Below are positions 49,370 through 60,123 of a DNA stretch of 64,000 nucleotides, piece by piece; position 1 is the first letter of the stretch, and each line of letters opens with the position of its first letter. Origin of the DNA: Gigaspora margarita (lineage: Eukaryota; Glomeromycota; Glomeromycetes; Diversisporales; Gigasporaceae); assembly GCA_009809945.1 (NCBI GenBank), contig WTPW01001144.1, forward strand, positions 139,072-203,071, in the 5' to 3' direction. Made by a program: the position numbers and the translations under genes. The notes under the pieces were generated by a model that was not told where the DNA came from, ran no database searches, and saw only the letters and a program-made list of their open reading frames with translations.

Positions 49370-50952
49370 AAGGTAAGCATGGGTATTATGGCACAGTACC
49401 AATTATGGCACACATGTGATATCTTGTGATCCAATAATCAGAATCAGATAATTTTGCTACTATATGATTTATTATAATGAGACAAATCGAATAGTAGTAA
49501 AATTATCTAATTCTAATTACTGGATCACAAGATATTGATACTTAAATAAAATAAATAAAATTTTTAATTTCAAGATTTTAATAAAGCCTAATCATAGTAT
49601 GTTAATAGTGACTTTTTTTATTAAGTAAATCAACTTTCATTATTAAGAAAATTTTGTTAACATTATAAATTCTACTTACTTCTAAATTTTTATAAATATT
49701 GGATAAATTTTATTAAGAATAGATTATATCCAATATCGATCACTTGTAAATTACTTGTAAATCACATGATTTGATTGGCTAGTTTCGCGTTATTGCTCAC
49801 AAAATTTATTTATTACTTGCAAATTTTATTAACTTGAAAAGTAAATTTTTAATATATCAACTTAGTTAATATAGTTTTTTTTGATATTTTGATAAAACAA
49901 GTATTCAAAAATAGGTTTAGTAATATTTTATAATGTTATATTTATTTTTATGAAACTTATCTGTAGTAATTGTGTTGTATAATCTGATCTACATAGTAGA
50001 GTCAAGTTAGTATTATAAAAAATGATCTACCTATACTCCTCTACCTTTAAGTTATTTGTAAAAAAAACACTTGCGCTATAATAGGCTCTTTTAGTACGAA
50101 AAGGTATTTTATAAAAATTAATTAATAAAAAATTATCTGATTTTTATGAAAATTTAGAGATAAGTAAAACATATAACATTTAATAAAATTATTTTAATAA
50201 TAAAGATCAATTTACTTAATTAAAAATTTGCTAACAATGCATTAAAGTTATTTTTTTTAGTCTTTTAAATTTTAATCTTTTATTGCTAGTAAATTGTGGT
50301 GTAATAATTAGAATAAAATGATTCTGGTACTATTCAATTAGTCTCACTAAGATGATTCGAATAGTACCAAAATTGTTCGATTCTGATTGCTAGATTACAA
50401 GATATCACATGTGCGCCATAATTGGTACATATATAATATCATATATTGCTGAAAATAAGCTACCTTTGAAAATAAGCTACCCCTGATTTTTTTCAAAAAT
50501 CTTAAAAAATCAGTTAGCAGTTGTTACATATAAAAGTCCAAATATTACTAAGTAAACCTCAAAAGTACCATTATATAAACTTGTTTAGCACATCAAAATA
50601 TATATACTATAAAAATTTAGTATCATTTGGTCAACTTTTATTAGTATGTTTTTCAATCTTTTCAAAAAATTCAATGTTTCAAAAATAAGCTACCCCATGT
50701 TTTTTTATGTAACTTTTTGGCCAAAAAAGGTAGCTTATTTTGGATACATACAGTAATTTGTTAATTTTTTAACTTTTATTTTAATTTGCAATATCGTGTG
50801 ATCTAGTGATCAGAATCAAATGATTTTGGTATCATTCGATTCGTCTTGATGTGATGAATCAAATGATAGCAAAATTATTTGATTCTGATTTTTTAGATCA
50901 TGTGCTAACAGCCATTAAAGTTACCTGCACCATAATACCTAAACTTACCTTA
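49370..50952. mobile_element. Nested foldback with aggtaag...ggtattatgg ends
   Basis: Left aggtaagcatgggtattatg and right cataatacctaaacttacct are inverted. Arms include ccaattatggcacacatgtg / cacatgtgcgccataattgg and several copies of the palindromic block tggtactattcaattagtct ... gattcgaatagtaccaaaat. Interrupted at 50443-50753 by the gaaaataagctacc element. Confidence 0.65.
50443..50753. mobile_element. MITE with gaaaataagctacc ends
   Basis: Left tgaaaataagctacctttga then gaaaataagctacccc; right aaaaaaggtagcttattttg then gatacatacag. Same end motif as 9662-10167 and related to the aaaaataagcacc ends at 57924-60123. Confidence 0.6.
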
Positions 50953-51187
50953 AATATGTATATTGGACAATCAGATGTTATAATCTATATTTAGTCAAAA
51001 TTTGTGATTATAACAAGAGTTTATTATTAATAAAATTGATAAAAAATCAAAATTTTTTTGTAATAGTGATTATAGGTAATCTGTGACTATAATAAAGTTT
51101 TTTACTATATTTAAATCTGTTGTACAATATTGTGTGCTTATATAAAGGTGTAACTATATAGAGTGTGACTATAAAGAGATCAGACTG

Positions 51188-51705
51188 TATTTGATAATAA
51201 ATACACCATTTTATTTTATCAAAATAATATTTGCAAATTTTAATTATAAAACACCTTATTTCTTATTTGATATATAACATTGTCAACCTAGATTTTTACC
51301 TCTTTAGAGAAATGCTAGAGACTAGAGTGACTATTGCAAGAAGACATTTTATATAATTTATACTAATTACTATAGCATGCAAGGGTTGAAAGGGATACTA
51401 TTATTTGGATAGTATTTTGTAAAGAGGCTTAAGAGATTTGCAATTATAAAAGAAACCACAATTAATAGTATATGAAGATACTAAGAATTGTATTAGTTGT
51501 ATTTTAGTGAAAACACACTACTTCACTTCTATTTTATTCAATAAACAGAGATTTTTCTCTCTACTTTTTAGCAAAGAAAAAATCTTGAGTATTTATATAT
51601 ATTTGTCTAATATACATAAATACAATAAAGAAATAAAGGAATCTATATAATTGATACATTTGATATATGCTATATACTAAATATAATGAATATCATCTTC
51701 AAATT
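51188..51705. other. Spacer; weak candidate solo LTR
   Basis: From about 51270 (tgtcaacctag) to 51600 the text has TATA-like tataaaagaaacc, then attttattcaataaacagag with an AATAAA signal followed by ttttctctctac, the order seen in LTRs. No flanking duplication or paired copy was found, so this is only suggestive. Confidence 0.2.
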
Positions 51706-53331
51706 TTATATATAGATATATATCGATTACTAACCGAGTAAGTTATATATCGATAATCAACACTCCTGCTGATTATTATCAATAGTAATAGTAATCAATA
51801 TATATCTGGTTAATTGATATATATCTAATATGCTATCAATTCTGCAATTAATAATTATTATATTCATATAATTATGCTTTTTGCAAATTTTTAAATGTTT
51901 TACAGGTTTTCGCTAGTTTTCACAAGTTTTCTAAAATTTATTTATTTATTTATTATTATTATATATTATATTTTAAGTTTTCACAATTTAATATAAAATT
52001 TTATTTTATTTATTTATTATTATTTAATATTTTAAATATTATATATTTTATTATATATTATTATAAAAAAATGACAAAAAAAANAAAACCAAAAAAAAAA
52101 CAAAACAAAAAAAATAACAAAAAAAATAAAAATAACTACTTTTGCACTTTGTTGCATCTAATTTACTTATTTCCTCACTTTGCAGTTAGCTATTATTTCC
52201 TTTTTTTGGTTTAACTATTATATTTGCTTATATTTGCTTATATTTGCTTATATTTGCTTATATTTGCTACTTTTTGCAAATTGCCAAAGAAGTTAGAATT
52301 GGTGTTTTTAAAGGAAGTAAAAAATAAATAAAATAAAATAAAATTAAAAAATAAGTAAAAAAAAGGAAAACAAACAAAAAACAAAATGTAAGCAAACTAA
52401 ATAAAAAAATAAACGAAGCCTCAAATTTTCATTTGTTTAAGTTCACATTTTTGCAATTTAGAAATTGTCAAAGATTTTTGCAAAATGCTAAAATAAATAA
52501 AAAAATAAAAATTAATGAAATAAGTAAAAAGAAAACAAACAAAAAAATAAATTGCAAGCAAACTAAATAAAAAAAATAAAAACTCAAATCCCCATTTCTT
52601 TGAAGTAGAGTTTGTGACAACATTGCTGAAATCAAGTTGTATACATTCTTGCAAAGTGCTAAAAAAGTCTGGATTTGCTTGCAAAGTGTCAAAAAGTCTA
52701 GGTTATTTTTCTTGCGAATAAAATAAATTAATAAAAAAATAAAAAAAACAAAAAACAAAGACAAAAAAAAACAAAAAATGGCAAATGAAAAAAAAATAAA
52801 GAACAACTAAAGCTTTATTTCTTTAAAGAAGCATTCTTTGAAATTTAGAAATTGTTGTTGAAATCAGTTGTGTGTTCTTGCAATATGTCGAAAGGCTGTG
52901 TTGGTTTGTGCATAGTTTCAAAAAGTTGTTAGATTTTTTGCAAAGTGCCAAAAGTTAAAAAGGTGTTTTTTGTAAAAATAAAATAAAATAAATTAAAAAA
53001 TAATAAATAAAAGAAAAAAAATAAAAAAATAAAATAAAACTAAATGAAATTAAATGAAACTAAACAAAATGAAACCAAAAAAAACAAACAAAAATGAAAA
53101 AACAATGTAAAATTGATAGAAGATCTAAATTATAAACAAAAAAATAATAAACAAAGATCTAATCTGATCTTGCACTATGATCATTGAAACATTTTGAAAC
53201 ATTTTGAAAATATTAATCAAATGCACTCTTGGTATGATCCAGGGTACAAATCTACTGATTCAGCTTGATTTCCTAGTTCTAAAATATTTTAAAACAATTT
53301 GAAATATTAAAAAAAAGATCGTAAATATTAG

Positions 53332-54515
53332 AACTCTTTCCGATGATCCCTCGTACCAAAAATTTCAAGAAGACCGACCTATAAAAACTTTACATTTAAC
53401 ACATAAAATAGTAAATTGGCTCTACCAAATAAAGCCTACAGTGAGCAGCACTTGTCGTTTAGAGGTAAAGTTCATAGACTACCTGCTGACAAGCTTAGAG
53501 TTTATCACTTACCGTTAGTAGACCTCTTGCTTGGCACTATTGAGCAAAGAAGTAGTGGGCACCAACCTAGAGTTTAGTTTTGAGATGTGTTATTATGTTA
53601 AGCATAACTCCTACCAACTCCTTTATATTTGGTACTTCTTCTGGTCATTTTCTCGTTGCCTTTTGGAATTTTCAAAAATTTGCCAAAAAGTGGGAAATCT
53701 GGCTTACCCCTCCTAAAGATCGGCAGTGTTTACTCCTTCCGAATTGGAAAAGTGCCTACCAAATTGGATCAAGTCACGAGTGCGTTTTGGATTCGTCTAG
53801 AACAAACAATGAATGATATGTGGACACGTAGAAACTGAACCGAATTGAAATTTTTTACGATGCATCCCGACACCGGTATAGTTTGAGTTTTAGTTTTAGT
53901 GTATTACCTTTCTATTGCTTCTTCTATATATGTAAATATAGTACTTTGGTAAAGCTATATGCTTTACGCAGTCTATATAATTTTTAAATTAGTTCTTATG
54001 AACAATGTCAATTTTATTTTACTTTTCTTTTTTCTTGTTTTGTTTATTCTTATTTTATATTTGTTTTTTGTTAGATTTCATGTAGGTTTTGTAGTAGTAC
54101 CCCTTTTATATTTCCTTTTTTTTCTAGAATAAAATTTATTTGTATGGGCCTGGATTTAATATTTCTTGTCCTAGGGGCTAGGTAAGGAGGATTAAGGAAA
54201 GGTAGTAATGTTGACAAGTGTTCTTGAAATGTTGAGGGAAGAAAGAAGATAGGAAGACATTTAAGCTTGTCACAAAAAGGGGAAGACATTTTTGTTTTGG
54301 CTTTAAGTAGCTAGATAAAGCTTCCTACTCCTACACCAATTTGGTGTCTGGGTAGTGCCACAGGTCACACTTAGGTATCCATGGTATTTAGGTACCATCA
54401 AGATAGCTGGGTGATGCTAAACTTAAGTATTAATTGAGCGTTATGTAGGTACAATTGTAAATGCAAACAGAGTTAATAAAGTATTAGCATGGCTGCTTAA
54501 GAGTTAAAAAAAATA
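53332..54515 (+). mobile_element. Retroelement-like 3' fragment, copy 3 (A-tailed)
   Basis: Opens aactctttccgatgatccct like copy 1. A remnant frame near 53580-53816 includes FWNFQKFAKKWEIWLTPPKD, the peptide common to all three copies. A neighbouring frame reads IGKVPTKLDQVTSAFW, also echoed in copy 1 (LNQVTSSF), so one frameshift lies between. The 3' part ends gagttaataaagtattagca...gttaaaaaaaata. No RT domain is present. It sits opposite in strand to the host omega. Confidence 0.45.
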
Positions 54516-54690
54516 TATATATATTAAAAAAAATATAAGAGAGAAAAAAGAAAAAAAAAAAGAGGATAAAAGAAAGAAAAGAAGAAAAGGGAGAGAGAAG
54601 AAAAGGAAAAGAGAAAAAAAGAGAGAGAAGAGAAAAAAAGGGAGAGAGTAATTGTCATTTCAATTTTTTTTGTTTTTTTTTTTTTTTTTT
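54516..54690. repeat. Polypurine tract (gagaaaa)n followed by T run
   Basis: Almost pure A/G for ~140 bp (gagagagaagagaaaaaaag), equivalent to the polypyrimidine tract of omega copy 1; it leads into the gap. Confidence 0.7.
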
Positions 54691-55634
54691 NNNNNNNNNN
54701 NNNNNNNNNNNNNNNNNNNNNNNNNNNNNNNNNNNNNNNNNNNNNNNNNNNNNNNNNNNNNNNNNNNNNNNNNNNNNNNNNNNNNNNNNNNNNNNNNNNN
54801 NNNNNNNNNNNNNNNNNNNNNNNNNNNNNNNNNNNNNNNNNNNNNNNNNNNNNNNNNNNNNNNNNNNNNNNNNNNNNNNNNNNNNNNNNNNNNNNNNNNN
54901 NNNNNNNNNNNNNNNNNNNNNNNNNNNNNNNNNNNNNNNNNNNNNNNNNNNNNNNNNNNNNNNNNNNNNNNNNNNNNNNNNNNNNNNNNNNNNNNNNNNN
55001 NNNNNNNNNNNNNNNNNNNNNNNNNNNNNNNNNNNNNNNNNNNNNNNNNNNNNNNNNNNNNNNNNNNNNNNNNNNNNNNNNNNNNNNNNNNNNNNNNNNN
55101 NNNNNNNNNNNNNNNNNNNNNNNNNNNNNNNNNNNNNNNNNNNNNNNNNNNNNNNNNNNNNNNNNNNNNNNNNNNNNNNNNNNNNNNNNNNNNNNNNNNN
55201 NNNNNNNNNNNNNNNNNNNNNNNNNNNNNNNNNNNNNNNNNNNNNNNNNNNNNNNNNNNNNNNNNNNNNNNNNNNNNNNNNNNNNNNNNNNNNNNNNNNN
55301 NNNNNNNNNNNNNNNNNNNNNNNNNNNNNNNNNNNNNNNNNNNNNNNNNNNNNNNNNNNNNNNNNNNNNNNNNNNNNNNNNNNNNNNNNNNNNNNNNNNN
55401 NNNNNNNNNNNNNNNNNNNNNNNNNNNNNNNNNNNNNNNNNNNNNNNNNNNNNNNNNNNNNNNNNNNNNNNNNNNNNNNNNNNNNNNNNNNNNNNNNNNN
55501 NNNNNNNNNNNNNNNNNNNNNNNNNNNNNNNNNNNNNNNNNNNNNNNNNNNNNNNNNNNNNNNNNNNNNNNNNNNNNNNNNNNNNNNNNNNNNNNNNNNN
55601 NNNNNNNNNNNNNNNNNNNNNNNNNNNNNNNNNN
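54691..55634. other. Assembly gap (944 N)
   Basis: Unsequenced, flanked by homopolymeric T and A/G-rich text. Long frames across it are not real. Confidence 0.98.
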
Positions 55635-56199
55635 AAAAGTGAATAAAATAAAAGAAAAAAAAAAAAAAAACAAAACTAATTATACTAAATCTATAAATTT
55701 TGTTCTTTTTACTTTTAATTTTCTATATTTCAATATCATTCACTACAAATTTTCTAATTAGTTATATTGACAAATATGATTTTCTTGGACTTATCTAATC
55801 AACAAATAGTCTAAATATTCATATTTATCAATTTTTGAAAAGACTATTTATATGAATTTTTATTAAGACAATCAACTTTGAGTTACTAATAAAAGTTGTA
55901 AAATGAGTCAAAAAATATTAGTTTTTATAAAACAACTTTTAACCTTTTATTATTAAAATTTGTCTCTATAGTCAAAAATGTTTCAAAATGTATTAGTGAT
56001 CGATAGCACCAGAAATAGATGAGATTCTAGGTCATATAAAAACTGATCTCTAGGTAAAATACTCCAGATATTCTTATATAGTGCTCTCAATAATATCACT
56101 AGAAAAAAAGAAATTATCAGTTAGTAATAATAAATAAGGAAGTGAAATAGTTTATTTTTATACTTAGCTTGTTTAAATTATTTCTTTTGATTACTATGC
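55635..56199. other. AT-rich spacer
   Basis: I see no gene or strong repeat here beyond an A-rich start next to the gap. Confidence 0.35.
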
Positions 56200-56890
56200 T
56201 ATTATCCAAATGTCTATTCAAGAACAAGAAAAAAAATGAACTAAAAGGTTCTGGGTGATGAAAGATGTGCTGAAATAGGCGAAATACTGACTATTGATAC
56301 CAGCAACATACACCAACGACAAGAATTACTAAACTATTAATTGAAGAATCTAAAAAAGAGAAAATGTGAAAGTTAGTACCAAAAGCAATACAAAAAAAGA
56401 ACTGAAAGTTGCCAGTGATAATGAAGCGAAGTACTAACTAGTAATACCAACAATGTACACCAACAACAAAACGCTCTGAAACCGTCAGTTTAAGAACTTA
56501 AAAAAAGGAAAATGCTACCAAAAGCAAATGAAATAAAAGAAAAAAAATTTTTTGAAAATCACCAGTAACAAAAGATGCACAGAAATAGATAAAATACCAA
56601 CTGTACCAACTAGTGACACTAGTGACATATACCAACAACGAAAAGACTGAAACTGTTAATTAAAGAACCTAAAAAAAAATGCAAAAATTAGTACCAAGAG
56701 CAAATGAAATGTAAGAAAAAAATTCTAAAAATTGGCAATGAAAAAATATATCGAAATAGTTGAAGTACCATCTAGCAACACCAAAGATGTATACCAATAG
56801 TAAAAAGTACTGAAACAGTTACCTAAAGAACTAAAAAGAAGAAAAAACAAAAGTTAGTAATGGCCAAAACTAAAACAACTAAATTGAAAC
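56200..56890. repeat. Tandem array, four to five units of ~145-170 bp
   Basis: Words ataccaacaatgtacaccaa, gaaactgttaattaaagaac, agtaccaaaagcaaatgaaa and ttgccagtgataatgaagc-like text recur near 56309, 56455, 56628 and 56789. The inverted sequence around 18880-19060 (tactggtacctcttttc) is related, linking this array to hAT copy 2. Confidence 0.6.
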
Positions 56891-56984
56891 AATTAACAAG
56901 TACAAAAAAAAATATACTTAAATATAGGTCCAATATTGTGTAACTGGTAGTAATCATGATCTCACCTCTCATCTGATATAGGTG

Positions 56985-57190
56985 ATATCACCTAGATGAA
57001 AATTAGTTATAATCTATAAATATTATGAATATTTATAAATATTATGAATATACATAAATATTATAATATTCATAAATATTATGAATATTTATGAATATTC
57101 GAATATCTATAATTTATATTCGAATATTCATAAATATTTATATATTCGAATATATTCATAAATATAGTATATTCAAATACAAGCACTAGA
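56985..57190. repeat. Short aatatttatgaatattc array
   Basis: Same palindromic unit as 38345-39640 and the same right junction (acaagcacta) against omega text (gatccagagtacagatctac). Both are preceded by atcacctaga. Probably one element family. Confidence 0.6.
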
Positions 57191-57923
57191 TCCAGAGTAC
57201 AGATCTACTGATCCAGCTTGATTTTCCAGTTCTAAAATATTTTAAAGAATTTAAAATATTAAAAAAAAAAGAAAAAAAAAGAAAAAATAAAAGAGAAAAA
57301 GAAAAGGAGAGTGAAGAAAAGGAATAGAAAAGAAATGGAGAAAGAAAAAAAAAGATAGGAGAAAAAAAAGAGAGAGAGGAGTAAAAATAGATACTGTCAC
57401 CTTTTTTTTTTTTCTAATCTAGTTTTTTTTATTTTGCTTTAATTGGCATTTTACTTTATTTTATTTTATTTTTTTTTACTTGGTGATTCAAAACACTATA
57501 TAATCATTAAAGATCTATTAATCATTATATAGGAGTGAGTCAGTAGAAAAGGGTCAAATTTTTTCTAAGTAAAAGTTTTTTTGACTTTAAACTTAAATAT
57601 CTTAACAAATATCTTAATAAATTTAATAAATCTTTTTTTATTTTAATCTTATATAATTTCAAGATTAAAATAAAAATTTTTTTAGCAAATTTGATTAAAT
57701 AGATAAGATATTTAAATTTAAAAATTAAAAAAATTTTACTAAAAATAATTTGTCCCTTTTCTACTGACTCACTCCCATATATCGTTTCAAATAATTCTGA
57801 TTATAATCGATTTATAGATATATAATGATTTAATATAGAAAATAATATATATCAATTTAGATATATATTGATTTTTATCCAATTAATTGATATATAACAA
57901 TATTTTATAATTGATATAAAATG

Positions 57924-60123
57924 ATTACCGTAAATCGCTAAAAATAAGCACCTCCTGAAAATAAGCACCCCTATAATAATTGCTAATATCTGAAAATAAG
58001 CACTCTAACTAAAATTAGCCATGATCTACATAACTTAATATCAAATCTTAAAACCTTTGTGCAACCTACTTGGACTTTCAAAATGTTCAATTATATTCAA
58101 AATTAATCTACAATATCCGTATTACAAGATCAGATTAGATCTTTTGTTTATAATTAGATTTTTTATTTTGTTATTTTTTGTTTCTTTTTTTATTTTTTAA
58201 TTTTTTTTTTATTTTGGCACTTTACAAGAACACCAACCTAACTTCTCTAGCACTTTGCAAGACAAACAACAACTTTTTGGTACTTTGCAGGAACACTAAT
58301 TTTACACTACAAGCCAACTCAGACTTCCGAGACTTTGCTAGAACACACAACTAATATAGTTAAGTGCAAGTTTTTATAAGTTTTTGCAAGTTTTTACACG
58401 GTTTTATTTTATTTATTTTTTTTATTTGGCTTATTTTATTCTGGTACTTTGTGAGAACACTATGCAAAAAAACCAATCCAGACTTTTTTGGCATTTTGTA
58501 AATATTAATCTGGCTTTTGGCAATTTCTGAATTTGCAAGAACATGAACTCTTACTTCAGAGAAATAGAGATTTGGGTGTTCCTTTATTTTTTTATTCAGT
58601 TTGTTTATATTTTTTTGTTTATTTTTTTTTACTTATTTTTAATTTTTATTTTATTATTTATTTCTAACTTCTTTAGCGAAATAATATGTCCTTGCATGTT
58701 ATTTTATACACTTTACAAGAACACAAATACTAACTTCTCTGGCACTTTGCAAAAACAAACTTGATTTCTTTAGCAATTTGCAAGAACATCAACACTTTTA
58801 AGAAATAGTTTTTTATTTTTTCACTTTTCTACTATTTTTAGAAAGTATTTAGAAAAAAGAGCATAATGAAAGTGATAGCCAAAACAAAAGAAATGGCCAA
58901 GGCAAATACAATAGTTAAAACAAAAGAGTGAATAATAGCTAACTGCAGGTGAGCAAAAATAAGCATATAAGGCTAGTTTTTTATGGAATTATATGCAATG
59001 AAGTGTGAAAGTAAAAATAATACTGTTTTTTAGTTTTATTTTTATTTTTTCCAATTTTTTTGGTTTCATTTTTTTGTAAAGAATGTATAATAATATATAA
59101 TAAAATATGTAATATTAATTAAAGGGAATATTTTTTTGTCGCACCCGCGACATGTCGCACCTGCGACATGTCGCACCCCCTGATTCGACCAATCAAATCG
59201 CTCGATTTTGTAGGCAAAAAAAAATTTTTTTAAAAAATTAAAGTTTTTACTTAATAAAGTATAAAATATATATAAAATAGCACATCATATAACGTAAAAT
59301 TTTATTCTGAACAACCTTTTCTAAGTTAGGAAGATAGATAGTCTTAGTAAAAAAAACGTTTTATAAGAAAAAACAAAAATTTCAAAAGTTAGCACATATA
59401 AAACTTTTTTTTTACTAAAACAAACTACCTTTTTGACTTAGAAAAAGTTGTTCAACGTAAAATTTTGCATATAATAAGTAAACATAAATATAGATTTAAT
59501 TAGTAAAAAAAAGTTCTATATGTGCTAACATTGGAAATTTTGTTTTTTCTTATAAAATGTCATTTTTTACTAAGATAATCTATCTTTGTAACTTAGAAAA
59601 AGTTGTTCAGAATAAAATTTTACACTATATGTATAGTCATCGCTTAGTTATTCTTATATTTTACTAGTAAAATTTTTAGTTTTTTAAAAAAAAAATTTTT
59701 TGTCTACAAAATCGGGCGATTTGATTGGTCGAATCACGGGGGGGGGCGACATGTCGCGGGTGCGACAAATTTCTATTCCCTTAATTAAAAATGTATATTT
59801 AATTTAAAATATAATGTATAATAATAAATAAAAAAAATATAAAATATTATATTAAATTGTGAAATTTTGCAAAAACCTGTAAAAATGTTCAAAAATTTGC
59901 AAAAGCATGATTATGTGAATATATATATCATTTATTTATTTTTTTAAAAATTTTGAAATTTGTAAAATATTGCAAAAAATTGCAATAATATATGAAATAT
60001 TACCTTGGTTAAAAACATATGTAATCAGAAATTTTTAGTGAAATTTATTCAAAATGTTTATCCGAAAATAAGCACACCCTACATATTGGAAGAGGGTGCT
60101 TATTTTTAGTGATTTACAGTAAT
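57924..60123 (+). mobile_element. TIR element with taaatcgctaaaaataagcacc ends enclosing an omega body (copy 5)
   Basis: Left attaccgtaaatcgctaaaa then ataagcacc; right ggtgcttatttttagtgatt then tacagtaat; inverted over about 30 bp. Inside, 58100-59950 is omega body (actttgcaagaacaccaacc, tttgcaagaacatcaacact, taatagctaactgcaggtga, gcatgattatgtgaata), closest to copy 2. The gatatatatc termini of copies 1 and 4 are absent. Non-coding; a 73-codon frame at 58543 is low complexity. Confidence 0.65.
59124..59780. mobile_element. MULE-like foldback with gcgacatgtcgcac ends and 9-bp duplication
   Basis: Left gggaatatttttttgtcgca... and right ...gggtgcgacaaatttctattccc-type text are inverted, with gcgacatgtcgc iterated. 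ttaattaaa is duplicated (59115-59123 and 59781-59789). Omega copy 2 at 37420-37440 has a single taatattaattaaaaatat there, an empty site that confirms the insertion. Arms contain agttgttcagaataaaattt, shared with the foldback at 3738-4787. Confidence 0.88.

Larger units (their letters stand above)
48856..51187. mobile_element. Tc1-like TIR element (2.3 kb) crowded with nested foldbacks
   Basis: Left tagttagacctctttataatc and right gactataaagagatcagactg are inverted, each next to TA (48854-48855 and 51188-51189). Both ends repeat gtgactata. No transposase frame. Nested: a foldback about 48985-49350 (gatccagtggcccaatttgg / ccaaattggaccactgcatc-type), another at 49370-50952, and a smaller one at 50443-50753. 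Confidence 0.65.
51706..57923 (-). mobile_element. 'Omega' element copy 4, inverted, expanded by insertions
   Basis: Left end caaattttatatatagatat then cgattactaac and aacactcctgctgattatta is the complement of copy 1's right end. Near 57780-57923, attctgattataatcgattt and ccaattaattgatatataac complement copy 1's left end. The body between 51840 and 53330 is copy 1 reversed (ttcttgcaaagtgctaaaaa, gatctaatctgatcttgcac). Insertions: a retroelement-like fragment (53332-54515), a gap, a tandem array (56200-56890) and an AT array (56985-57190). A decamer ttatatttgc repeats five times at 52221-52268. Single N at 52084. Confidence 0.6.

Noticed and set aside
51270-51600. Solo LTR
   Set aside because: TATA-like and AATAAA-like signals in the right order, but no flanking duplication or second copy seen; kept only as a weak remark.
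52221-52268. Regular ttatatttgc decamers as a possible CRISPR-like array
   Set aside because: No spacers, unit of 10 bp, eukaryotic context; a simple minisatellite.
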